Shown: piece by piece, positions 45,423-54,010 of the stretch
Layout of the letters: every line of letters starts with the position of its first letter
How positions within the stretch are numbered: position 1 is the first letter of the stretch
Source of the DNA: Bacteroidaceae bacterium
GTDB lineage: Bacteria > Bacteroidota > Bacteroidia > Bacteroidales > Bacteroidaceae
DNA length: 64,000 bases
NCBI GenBank assembly: GCA_017542145.1
Contig: JAFXXQ010000046.1
Coordinates: forward strand, 121,635 to 185,634
Reading direction: 5' to 3'
Notes under the pieces: model-generated
The model's database searches: none
Told to the model about the DNA's origin: nothing
What the model saw: the letters and a program-made list of their open reading frames with translations, nothing else
Position numbers and translations under genes: made by a program

Positions 45423-46757
45423 TTAATTCTTCGGCCAGTAGGCTTCGACAAGTTCTTTCTTAATGTTGACTTCGTCGGGCTTGAAATATTTGCCGAACAG
45501 GCCCCAGGTGACGTCGAGCATCTCGGTGGTATCGACGTTGACGTCGATAGCCAGGAGCTGGTCAGAGTATGCCTTTGCAAAGGCAAGTGCACGCTCATCA
45601 TAGTCGGTAAGGTCGAAGCCATTCTCCAGCTTCGTCTTGGCGTTGGCAGCATCGGCATAGAGGCGCACGGCAGCATTCATCACCTGCGGATGGTCGCGGC
45701 GGGTTTTCTTACCACTGACAAGCTGTTTCAGACGAGAGAGCGAGCGGAACGGGTCGACAATTACCTTGCCGATGTCGCTGTCGCGGCGGAGGAAGAGCTG
45801 GCCCTCGGTGATGTAACCCGTGTTGTCGGGCACGGCATGGGTGATGTCGCCACCAGACAACGTCGTAACAGCTATGATGGTAATGGAGCCTCCAGCGGGG
45901 AACTGCACAGCCTTCTCGTAAATCTTAGCCAAGTCACTGTAGAGCGAGCCGGGCATGGAGTCTTTCGAAGGAATCTGATCCATACGGTTGCTGACGATGG
46001 AGAGGGCATCAGCATAGCTGGTCATATCGGTAAGGAGGACGAGCACCTTCTCGTTCTTCTCCACGGCAAAGTACTCAGCAGCAGTCAGCGCCATATCAGG
46101 CACCAGCAGACGCTCCACGGCGGGGTCTTCCGTTGTATTGACAAAGCTGATGATGCGGTCGAGTGCACCGGCATTGGAGAAGACATTCTTGAAATATAGG
46201 TAGTCGTCGTTTGTCATACCCATGCCACCAAGGATAATCTTATCCGTTTTGGCACGCATAGCCACGTTGGCCATCACCTGATTGAAGGGTTGGTCAGGGT
46301 CGGCAAAGAAGGGTATCTTCTGGCCGGAAACGAGTGTGTTGTTGAGGTCGATACCGGCAATACCGGTGGCGATGAGCTCGGAGGGCTGCTTGCGGCGGAC
46401 GGGGTTGACGGAGGGACCGCCAATCTCCACATCCTTGCCCTCAATCTGCGGGCCACCGTCGATGGGGTTGCCATAGGCATCAAAGAAACGCCCTGCCAAC
46501 TGGTCGCTCACCTTCAGCGAGGGAGCTTTGCCAAGGAAAACAACCTCGGCGTTGGTGGGGATGCCGTTCGTACCCTCGAAGACCTGCAGCGTCACGTTGT
46601 CACCTGCAATCTTCACCACCTGTGCCAGCTTGCCGTCAATGGTTGCCAACTCGTCGTAGCCCACATCGGTTGCCTTAAGCGAGCAAGTGGCCTTCGTTAT
46701 CTGATTGATTTTAGTGTATATCTTTTGAAATGCAGTTGTAGCCATATCCACTTTCAA
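45423..46757 (-). CDS. ntpB: V-type ATPase subunit B (regulatory)
   Basis: Non-catalytic nucleotide-binding subunit of the A3B3 head, 444 residues. It lacks a full Walker A, as normal for B. Typical segments are LIATGIAGIDLNNTLVSGQK, IPFFADPDQPFNQV and VLVLLTDMTSYADALS. The start touches the stop of subunit A without a gap. Confidence 0.96.
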   Translation of the reverse strand: MKVDMATTAFQKIYTKINQITKATCSLKATDVGYDELATIDGKLAQVVKIAGDNVTLQVFEGTNGIPTNAEVVFLGKAPSLKVSDQLAGRFFDAYGNPIDGGPQIEGKDVEIGGPSVNPVRRKQPSELIATGIAGIDLNNTLVSGQKIPFFADPDQPFNQVMANVAMRAKTDKIILGGMGMTNDDYLYFKNVFSNAGALDRIISFVNTTEDPAVERLLVPDMALTAAEYFAVEKNEKVLVLLTDMTSYADALSIVSNRMDQIPSKDSMPGSLYSDLAKIYEKAVQFPAGGSITIIAVTTLSGGDITHAVPDNTGYITEGQLFLRRDSDIGKVIVDPFRSLSRLKQLVSGKKTRRDHPQVMNAAVRLYADAANAKTKLENGFDLTDYDERALAFAKAYSDQLLAIDVNVDTTEMLDVTWGLFGKYFKPDEVNIKKELVEAYWPKN

Positions 46758-48509
46758 TTATTTGGTTTTCGTTGCCATGAACTCGTCAAGTTCTTTGCGG
46801 TAGCGGTAGTAATCGTCGGACTTGTACTCGCTGTAGTTCACCTGCTTGCAGATGTTGATGACCTTCTTGAAGAAGTCCATGACCTCGAGGAAGGTGTCGA
46901 ACTCCAGCTCGGCATGGCAGATGTCAATGACCATATCGACAATCTCCTCCTGACGCTCGAGGGGCGTGATGGCATCGATTTCGTCGAAGGCATCCTGCTG
47001 AAGGACGACATAGTCGATGAGCTCAGACTTCCAGAAGACAACGTGGTAGTCGACAGGCACGCCATCATCGCCGAGGATGTTGATTTGCTCAGCAATCTCC
47101 TTGCCACGCAGCATGCGGGTCTTCATCTCGTTAACCTTGCCAATCCAGTCGCCGTTGATACGCTCGGTGATGTACTCTTCAAACTCGGGATATTCGAGAT
47201 ATTTCGAATAGGAGTCAATGGGATTGACGGCTGGATAACGCTTCTTATCAGCGCGCTCCTGCTCAAGGGCATAGAAGCAACGGGCAACCTTCTTGGTATT
47301 CTCGGTGACAGGCTCCTTCAAGTTACCACCAGCAGGCGACACCGTGCCGATGAAGGTGATGGAGCCCTTTTGGCCGTTGTTGAGGATGACCATGCCGGCA
47401 CGTCCATAGAAGTTGGCGATGATGGAGGAGATATCCATCGGGAAAGCATCAGGACCAGGAAGTTCCTCCATGCGGTTGGACATTTCGCGCAGCGCTTGTG
47501 CCCAGCGGCTGGTGGAGTCAGCCATCAGCATGACGCGCAGGCCCATGGCGCGATAGTACTCGGCCATCGTCATGGCGGTATAGACGGAGGCCTCGCGGGC
47601 AGCCACAGGCATGTTGGAGGTGTTGGCGATGATGATGGTACGCTCCATGAGCTTGCGGCCCGTGTGGGGGTCGTTCAGCTCAGGATATTCGGTGAAGATT
47701 TCCACCACCTCGTTGGCTCGTTCGCCGCAGGCTGCCATGATGACGATATCGGCAGCTGCCTGCTTGGAGATAGCGTGCTGAAGCACCGTCTTACCCGTTC
47801 CGAAGGGGCCGGGGATGAAGCCAGTGCCACCTTCAACGATGGGATTGAACGTATCGATGGTGCGGACACCGGTTTCCAACAGCTTGTAGGGACGGAGTTT
47901 CTCGGCATAAGCCGTCAAAGCTAATTTGACGGGCCAACGCTGCACCATATCGACTTCAACGTCGTTACCCTGCTCGTCAGTGAGTACGGCAATAATGTGG
48001 TGGATGGTATAATCGCCTTCTTCGGCAATCTTTTTGATGGTGCTTACACCCTTCTGGCGGAAAGGAGCCATCATTTTTAGGGGTTGGAAGTTCTCCTCCA
48101 CCTCGCCCAGCCAGTCGCCGGCACGCACTTTGTCGCCCACTTTGACAATGGGTTTGAAGTGCCAGAGGCGCTCCTCGTCCAACGGTTGCGTGTATTCTCC
48201 GCGATGCAGGAACACGCCCTCCATCTTATCAAGGTCGTTCTGAAGGCCATCGTAGTTCTTCGACAACATGCCAGGGCCCAATTGGACTTCCAGCATATGA
48301 CCCGTGAACTCAGCCTCAGCGCCTACCTTCAATCCACGCGTACTCTCGAACACCTGGACATAGACATTGTTTCCCGTCACCTTGATGACCTCTGCCATCA
48401 GCCGGACGCCGTTCAACAGAATGTAGCAAATCTCATTCTGCGCCACAGGACCATCGACAGCAAGCGTCACCATGTTGGCAATAATGCCACTAACTTTTCC
48501 TTTTGTCAT
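46758..48509 (-). CDS. ntpA: V-type ATPase subunit A (catalytic)
   Basis: Catalytic subunit of 583 residues with Walker A GPFGTGKTVLQ, the A-type insert (residues about 110-190) and SSRWAQALREMSNRMEELPG. It hydrolyses or makes ATP coupled to ion flow. Follows DUF2764 by 19 bases and is directly joined to B. Confidence 0.97.
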   Translation of the reverse strand: MTKGKVSGIIANMVTLAVDGPVAQNEICYILLNGVRLMAEVIKVTGNNVYVQVFESTRGLKVGAEAEFTGHMLEVQLGPGMLSKNYDGLQNDLDKMEGVFLHRGEYTQPLDEERLWHFKPIVKVGDKVRAGDWLGEVEENFQPLKMMAPFRQKGVSTIKKIAEEGDYTIHHIIAVLTDEQGNDVEVDMVQRWPVKLALTAYAEKLRPYKLLETGVRTIDTFNPIVEGGTGFIPGPFGTGKTVLQHAISKQAAADIVIMAACGERANEVVEIFTEYPELNDPHTGRKLMERTIIIANTSNMPVAAREASVYTAMTMAEYYRAMGLRVMLMADSTSRWAQALREMSNRMEELPGPDAFPMDISSIIANFYGRAGMVILNNGQKGSITFIGTVSPAGGNLKEPVTENTKKVARCFYALEQERADKKRYPAVNPIDSYSKYLEYPEFEEYITERINGDWIGKVNEMKTRMLRGKEIAEQINILGDDGVPVDYHVVFWKSELIDYVVLQQDAFDEIDAITPLERQEEIVDMVIDICHAELEFDTFLEVMDFFKKVINICKQVNYSEYKSDDYYRYRKELDEFMATKTK

Positions 48510-48528
48510 TCTGATTATGCGGTTTTTC

Positions 48529-49368
48529 TTATTTGACTTTGAATTCAGCCGGTACGTTCACTTCCTTCATACCGGCAATCATGGAACGGAGCACAGCACT
48601 TCCAGCCTCCTTGTTTAGCTTTGCCCAACGCTCGACAATGCGGTTTTTTACCACAAAGCCGAAAAGCCGTTCGATGCCGAAGTAATCGAAGAACGACTCC
48701 TCGTCGAGCCAATCCCAGCGCATTGCGTCTATGCGGTGTTCGCGCTCCACCAGATTCTGCGTTTCATGGATTTGCTGAATACGCTCCAGGCGGTCGAAGT
48801 TACCCCCTAACCCGAAGTCGCGGCTACTGTTGGTACGCAGGGCTTCTGCCACCTCGCCTTCGCCAACCACTACAGAATTGACGGGCAGATGGTGCTTGCG
48901 GGCTGTCATAGCCGAGAGGATGTTGTTCATATCGAGATTGAAGGCGAACCAACGGCTCACAAAAGCGTTGTCGGCCTTCATAGCATAGGTATAATAATAA
49001 GAGGAAAGGAGGTCAATCGGAAGGGCACTCTCAGCATTCTCAGAATCGTATGCCTTGATGAAGTCGCGGAAATAGGCAGGATAGCGGTTTTTCCACTTCT
49101 CATCCTCGCGCGTCATGCGGATGACCTCGTGCAGCTCTTCGGCCGTGTAAAGACCTTCCGTCTCAAGATCAACATCCTTTTTGGCCAGCAATGTAAGCAG
49201 ATTGCAGTTGTCCTGTTCCAGCCAGATGAGGTCAACAAGCGTACGGTCCTCGACCGTCAGCTCAGGGTAGTACTCCGTGCGGAACACCTCCGACGTGCAA
49301 GCAGGCTTCGTGTCGTCCATGCTGACACTGGGCAAGCCAGCTATCAGATAATAGTAGTTTTTGCCCAT
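48529..49368 (-). CDS. DUF2764 protein of the V-ATPase operon
   Basis: 279-residue DUF2764 protein, starting GKNYYYLIAGLPSVSMDD. In Bacteroidetes and Chlamydiae this family sits in V-ATPase operons where subunit C would be, so it is thought to replace subunit C (link between ring and stalk); that is inference. It is helical with no signal. Three bases separate it from subunit E. Confidence 0.9.
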   Translation of the reverse strand: MGKNYYYLIAGLPSVSMDDTKPACTSEVFRTEYYPELTVEDRTLVDLIWLEQDNCNLLTLLAKKDVDLETEGLYTAEELHEVIRMTREDEKWKNRYPAYFRDFIKAYDSENAESALPIDLLSSYYYTYAMKADNAFVSRWFAFNLDMNNILSAMTARKHHLPVNSVVVGEGEVAEALRTNSSRDFGLGGNFDRLERIQQIHETQNLVEREHRIDAMRWDWLDEESFFDYFGIERLFGFVVKNRIVERWAKLNKEAGSAVLRSMIAGMKEVNVPAEFKVK

Positions 49369-49371
49369 TGC

Positions 49372-49959
49372 TTAAAACAACATCTCCACCAGCTGTGGAC
49401 GGAGGAATGACTTGAAGAAGTTCTCGAATTCTTCTTCACCGAAGTTCATCTTGTATGAACCGTCGGCAGGAGCTATCGTGAACAGCGTCTTTTGTCCATT
49501 GACCTCGTTGATGGTAACGCCCTTGTCCAGCAGCGCCTTAGCATGTTTGGCGAAATATGCTTTCAGCGAAGCGGCATCAGCGGTACTGATGGTAGCACCC
49601 TTCTCGCCGAATTGTTCAGCCATCGCCACAATGAACTTACCCATCACGTCCTTATCATTGATAGCACTCTTCACGGATTCCTTGACAACGGTATCGGAAA
49701 TCAGCGTTGCAACCTCGGACTTCAAGGCATTGACAGCCTGACCTGCAAACAGTTTCAACTCGGCTTGTGTGTGGGCAGCCAGTTCTTCGTTTGCCTTCTT
49801 GGCAGCAAGTTTGGAAGTTTCAGCCTCACGGCGGGCTTCGGTCACGATGGACTCAGCTTGACGGCGGGCTTCCTCAACGATACGCTGAGCCTCTTGCTGG
49901 CCCTTCTCCACACCGTCGCGGAACATCTTGTCGGTAAGCTCTTGAATATTCTTTTCCAT
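49372..49959 (-). CDS. ntpE: V-type ATPase subunit E (peripheral stalk)
   Basis: Peripheral-stalk subunit with a long charged N-terminal helix (RDGVEKGQQEAQRIVEEARR) and a C-terminal globular part. The ATG at 49959 (MEKNIQELTDKMF) is preferred over one eleven codons upstream (49992). First gene of the operon E, DUF2764, A, B, D, I, K; genes for F and G/H subunits are not present here. Confidence 0.9.
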   Translation of the reverse strand: MEKNIQELTDKMFRDGVEKGQQEAQRIVEEARRQAESIVTEARREAETSKLAAKKANEELAAHTQAELKLFAGQAVNALKSEVATLISDTVVKESVKSAINDKDVMGKFIVAMAEQFGEKGATISTADAASLKAYFAKHAKALLDKGVTINEVNGQKTLFTIAPADGSYKMNFGEEEFENFFKSFLRPQLVEMLF

Positions 49960-50001
49960 TGAACTATAGTTTTTTAGTTTATTCTCAGACAAAATTCGCC
50001 G

Positions 50002-50032
50002 CGAAGGTACACATTTTTCCGCAATAAGCCAA
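50002..50032 (-). promoter_or_regulatory. Probable promoter of the V-ATPase operon
   Basis: Minus strand: TTG (50030-50032), 20 bases, TACCTTCG (50002-50009), one base off TAnnTTTG. It lies 43 bases before the subunit E start. Confidence 0.5.
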
Positions 50033-50115
50033 CAAAAAGCGTTAAAAAAGCACTCACATCCTCCTTTCCTCGAAATTACTTTTTTCTAATTTCTAATTCC
50101 TATTTTTATTTGTGC

Positions 50116-50123
50116 TATCTTTG
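50116..50123 (+). promoter_or_regulatory. -7 element of the asparaginase gene
   Basis: TATCTTTG, 22 bases before the ATG at 50145; no convincing -33 TTTG. Confidence 0.55.
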
Positions 50124-50144
50124 CGCCAGAAAAAAGAGCTTCAC

Positions 50145-51182
50145 ATGAAGAAAGTACTCCTTATTTATACGGGCGGCACCATTGGTATGATTCAGAATCC
50201 CCAGTCGGGTGCCCTTGAGAATTTCGATTTTGCCCAACTGCTCAGCCACGTGCCCGAACTACGCCAACTGCCCGTCCAGATTTCCACACGCACCTTCGAA
50301 CCGCCCATCGACTCTAGCGACATGAATCCCTCCAGGTGGGCTGAGTTGGTGCACATCATCGATGAAAACTACGACAGATTTGATGGCTTTGTCGTACTGC
50401 ACGGCACAGATACCATGGCCTTTACAGCCTCGGCGCTCAGTTTCATGCTCGAGGGATTGGCAAAGCCCGTCATCCTCACTGGCAGCCAGCTTCCTATCGG
50501 CATGCTGCGCACCGACGGTAAGGAGAACCTCATCACTTCCATTGAGATTGCGGCTGCCACACGTCCCGATGGCACACCCCGTGTGCCGGAGGTCTGCGTT
50601 TTCTTCCACGAAAAACTGATGCGCGGCAATCGCGTCACCAAGTCAAGTGCCGATGAATTTGATGCATTCGAGTCGTTCAACTACCCCCACCTTGCTACAG
50701 CGGGCGTGGACATCACCTACAACGACAAGCAAATCCTCCACAGAGACAAGGACAAGGGACTTACGCCTCACTATACACTTGACACCAACCTCATCATCTT
50801 CTCCCTTTTCCCCGGCATACGCCCCGACATCGTCCGCGAGGTGCTCTCCTCCCCCACCCTGAAGGGCATCATATTCCGCACCTTCGGCTCCGGCAACGCG
50901 CCCCAGCAGCCATGGCTCGTGGAGCAGCTTGCCGAGGCTACCCGTGCAGGCAAGGTCATCGTCAACATCACCCAGTGTACGGGCGGCAGCGTCATGATGC
51001 GCCGCTACGAGACTGGACTTCAGCTCATCGATGCCGGTGTAGTCAGCGGACAAGACAGTACCGTCGAGGCTGCACTTACCAAGCTCATGTACCTTTTTGG
51101 GCAGCATCTTACTCCCAACGAAATCCGTCGACAGATGGCCCGTTCACTCGCTGGAGAAATCACCATGTCCCCCAAAGAATGA
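50145..51182 (+). CDS. ansA: L-asparaginase (type I)
   Basis: Hydrolyses asparagine to aspartate and ammonia in the cytoplasm. From the ATG at 50145 the protein is 345 residues with the nucleophile Thr in IYTGGTIGM (T12) and the second active-site motif HGTDTMAFTASALSFML. No signal peptide. An upstream ATG (50112) would start inside the promoter and is rejected. The M3 peptidase gene starts four bases after its stop. Confidence 0.94.
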   Translation: MKKVLLIYTGGTIGMIQNPQSGALENFDFAQLLSHVPELRQLPVQISTRTFEPPIDSSDMNPSRWAELVHIIDENYDRFDGFVVLHGTDTMAFTASALSFMLEGLAKPVILTGSQLPIGMLRTDGKENLITSIEIAAATRPDGTPRVPEVCVFFHEKLMRGNRVTKSSADEFDAFESFNYPHLATAGVDITYNDKQILHRDKDKGLTPHYTLDTNLIIFSLFPGIRPDIVREVLSSPTLKGIIFRTFGSGNAPQQPWLVEQLAEATRAGKVIVNITQCTGGSVMMRRYETGLQLIDAGVVSGQDSTVEAALTKLMYLFGQHLTPNEIRRQMARSLAGEITMSPKE

Positions 51183-51186
51183 AGTC

Positions 51187-53250
51187 ATGAACCAGACACC
51201 TGAAACCAACAACCCTTTCCTCTCGCCATACCCCACGCCCTTCGGTGCCGTGCCTTTCGGTGACATACGGCTTGAACACTTCGAGCCTGCCCTGATGGAG
51301 GGCATCCGACAGGACAATGAAGATATCCGCTCCATCACCGACACAACGGAAGCGCCTACGTTCGACAACACTATTGCGGCACTTGACTACTCAGGCGAAC
51401 TGCTCGACGAAGTCAGCACCGTATTGGGTAACCTCGACGAAGCAGAAACCAGCGACGAAATGCAGGAACTGGTATTGCGCATGACGCCCGTCCTCACCGA
51501 ACACGACAACGACATTTCGCTCAATCCGGCCCTGTTCGAACGGGTGAAGTGTGTCTATGAAACGGCCGACAGAAGCAAGCTCAGCATCGAGCAACAGCGC
51601 CTTTTGGATGACACCTACCGTTCGTTTATCCGTAGCGGGGCGGGGCTCAGCGACAAGGATAAGCAGACGTATCGCCGGCTCACCGCAGCACTGGCAAAGG
51701 CCACCGTACGCTTCGACCAGAATCACCTGAAGGCCACAAATGCATTCCGCCTGAACGTCACCGACAAGAGCCGTCTGGAGGGCATCCCCGTAACGGCGCT
51801 CACCCAGGCGGCTGAGGAGGCCAGGCACCGCAAGGAGGCAGGTTGGACGTTCACGCTTCATGCCCCCAGCTACGACCCCTTCATGACCTACTGCCAGGAC
51901 CGCGATTTGCGCCGTGAACTCTACATTGCCTATAACACACAGGCCATACAAGGCAAGACGAGCAATGTGGAGCTTGTGCGGCAAATCGTCAATCTGCGAC
52001 TGCAACTGGCGCAGCTACTGGGGTACAGGAACTATGCCGACTACATTCTTGAAGAGCGGATGGCTGAGGATATCGGGCATGTCAGGAACCTGTACGAAAA
52101 GCTGTTGGAAGCCTATCTTCCCGCTGCACGGCGCGATGTGGAAGCTGTGCGCCAGAAAGCCCGCGACGAAGAGGGCGAGGCCTTCGAGCTGATGCCGTGG
52201 GACTATGCCTTCTATGCCGAACGTCTGCGCAAGGCCTTGTATGACTTCGATGAAGAGAAACTGCGCCCCTATTTCAAGCTAGAAAATGTCATTGAGGGTG
52301 TATTTGGGCTTGCCGTCCGTCTCTATGGCATCACCTTCCGCGAGAACAAGGCCATCCCCGTTTATCACCCCGACGTTAAGGCCTACGAGGTCCTTGACGC
52401 TGACGGCACTTTCCTCGCCATCCTCTATGCAGACTTCTTCCCTCGCGAGGGCAAGAGCACCGGTGCGTGGATGACCAGCTACAAGGACCAGTGGACGGAT
52501 GCTGACGGCACGGATCACCGTCCCCACGTCTCCATCACCACCAATTTCACCAAGCCCACGGCCGACCACCCCGCCCTGCTCACCTACGATGAAGTGGAGA
52601 CCTTCCTCCACGAGTTCGGGCATGCCCTGCACGGCATCTTCTCCGCCACACGCTATCCCTCTCAATGCAGCCCTGACGTGGCGTGGGATTTCGTTGAGCT
52701 GCCCTCGCAACTGATGGAGAACTTCGGCAGGGAGCGGACGTTCCTCCACACCTTTGCCCGCCATTACAAAACTGGCGAATATATACCCGACGAGCTTGTC
52801 GACAGCCTTGTGCGAGCCCGGAACTTCGGGTGCGGCTATGCCTGCATCAGGCAGGTGAGCTTCGGACTGCTCGATTTCGCCTGGCACACCCGCACCGAGC
52901 CCTTCGAGGGCGATGTCATCCGCTACGAGAAGGAAGCCTTCGCCCCCACGCGGCTGCTGCCCGAAGTCCCAGGCACGTGTATGAGCGTGCAGTTCGGCCA
53001 CATCATGTCAGGGGGCTATGCAGCGGGTTACTATAGCTACAAATGGGCCGAGGTGCTCGATGCCGATGCCTTCAGCCTCTTTGCGGCCGATGGCATCATC
53101 AGCCCCCGCGTGGCTGCGCGTTTTCGGAGCGAGATACTCAGCCGCGGCGACAGCGACCATCCCATGACACTCTATAAAGCCTTCCGTGGCCAGGAGCCCA
53201 CCATCGATGCCCTGCTGCGCCGCGACGGTATCAGCAAACAGGAAAGCTGA
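51187..53250 (+). CDS. dcp: M3-family peptidyl-dipeptidase / oligopeptidase
   Basis: Zinc oligopeptidase of 687 residues that trims peptides; Dcp-type enzymes remove C-terminal dipeptides. The zinc motif FLHEFGHALHG gives H475, E476, H479 and the third ligand E504 in DFVELPSQ. It begins with the usual NPFLSPYPTPFGAVPFG without a signal peptide, so it should be cytoplasmic. The ATG at 51187 follows the asparaginase stop. Confidence 0.93.
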   Translation: MNQTPETNNPFLSPYPTPFGAVPFGDIRLEHFEPALMEGIRQDNEDIRSITDTTEAPTFDNTIAALDYSGELLDEVSTVLGNLDEAETSDEMQELVLRMTPVLTEHDNDISLNPALFERVKCVYETADRSKLSIEQQRLLDDTYRSFIRSGAGLSDKDKQTYRRLTAALAKATVRFDQNHLKATNAFRLNVTDKSRLEGIPVTALTQAAEEARHRKEAGWTFTLHAPSYDPFMTYCQDRDLRRELYIAYNTQAIQGKTSNVELVRQIVNLRLQLAQLLGYRNYADYILEERMAEDIGHVRNLYEKLLEAYLPAARRDVEAVRQKARDEEGEAFELMPWDYAFYAERLRKALYDFDEEKLRPYFKLENVIEGVFGLAVRLYGITFRENKAIPVYHPDVKAYEVLDADGTFLAILYADFFPREGKSTGAWMTSYKDQWTDADGTDHRPHVSITTNFTKPTADHPALLTYDEVETFLHEFGHALHGIFSATRYPSQCSPDVAWDFVELPSQLMENFGRERTFLHTFARHYKTGEYIPDELVDSLVRARNFGCGYACIRQVSFGLLDFAWHTRTEPFEGDVIRYEKEAFAPTRLLPEVPGTCMSVQFGHIMSGGYAAGYYSYKWAEVLDADAFSLFAADGIISPRVAARFRSEILSRGDSDHPMTLYKAFRGQEPTIDALLRRDGISKQES

Positions 53251-53275
53251 AGCGACGATTAAACTTCCCCCAGAA

Positions 53276-53359
53276 TTCCATCAAATGGAAAAAAAGTTCC
53301 ATAGGCTGGAAAAAAAATTCCATCAAATGGAATTTAAATTCCACAGGCTGGAATTTTTA
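53276..53359. repeat. 21-bp tandem array, alternating units
   Basis: Four units start TTCCA at 53276, 53297, 53318 and 53339. Two types alternate: TTCCATCAAATGGAA and TTCCATAGGCTGGAA/TTCCACAGGCTGGAA, each a TTCCA-N5-TGGAA hairpin followed by an A/T run. The second type is close to the unit of the array at 8667-8827. Confidence 0.92.
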
Positions 53360-53497
53360 CAGCGTCAGGCGTTTTTACGACTTCGTTTGCTGCTTGTAGA
53401 ACAATCGCCAGATATCAATAATTACTTGAAAAAAAACGTATCTTTAATCCCTTGCAGGGCTTTTAGATAGGCGGCGGCTCGGATAATTGCAAATAAA

Positions 53498-53529
53498 TTT
53501 GCATTATCGCTCGCCTTGCACTATCTTTG
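53498..53529 (+). promoter_or_regulatory. Promoter of the dCMP deaminase operon
   Basis: TTTG (53498-53501), 20 bases, TATCTTTG (53522-53529), 31 bases before the ATG at 53560. Confidence 0.75.
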
Positions 53530-53559
53530 CACACTCGATAGAAAGTATCGACTGCAATT

Positions 53560-53979
53560 ATGGAAAAATTCGACAAACGCTACATGCTCATGGCCTCCAT
53601 CTGGGCTGGCAACAGTTACTGCCAGCGACGCAAGGTGGGTGCTCTCATCGTCAAGAACAAAATGATCATCTCGGACGGCTACAACGGCACACCCACGGGA
53701 TTTGAAAATATCTGTGAGGACGAAAACAACGTCTCGAAGCCCTACGTGCTTCATGCCGAGGCCAATGCCATCACCAAGATAGCCCGCTCGCACAACAGCA
53801 GCGACGGCGCCACGCTCTACGTGACCGCCTCGCCCTGTATCGAATGTGCCAAGCTCATCATCCAGTCGGGCATCCGCCGCGTTGTCTATGGCGAGCAGTA
53901 CCGCCTCACCGACGGCATCGACCTTCTGAAACGGGCCGGCATCGAGATAGTCCACCTGCCCCTCGAAGAGTGTCAATAA
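53560..53979 (+). CDS. dCMP deaminase family protein
   Basis: Zinc-dependent cytidine/deoxycytidylate deaminase of 139 residues: zinc ligand and proton shuttle in HAEANAI (H65, E67) and SPCIECAK (C93, C96). It would turn dCMP into dUMP for thymidylate synthesis. First gene of a run that continues with the S41 protease. Confidence 0.92.
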   Translation: MEKFDKRYMLMASIWAGNSYCQRRKVGALIVKNKMIISDGYNGTPTGFENICEDENNVSKPYVLHAEANAITKIARSHNSSDGATLYVTASPCIECAKLIIQSGIRRVVYGEQYRLTDGIDLLKRAGIEIVHLPLEECQ

Positions 53980-54010
53980 TCCATCTGACGATTTACCACA
54001 CACCATCACT

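Larger units (their letters stand above)
53251..53559. other. Gene-free stretch before the dCMP deaminase gene
   Basis: 309 bases with the second 21-bp array (53276-53359) and a promoter at 53498-53529. No gene seen. Confidence 0.7.

Noticed and set aside
46290..47924. Plus-strand frame over V-ATPase A and B
   Set aside because: Antisense to two well-conserved genes.
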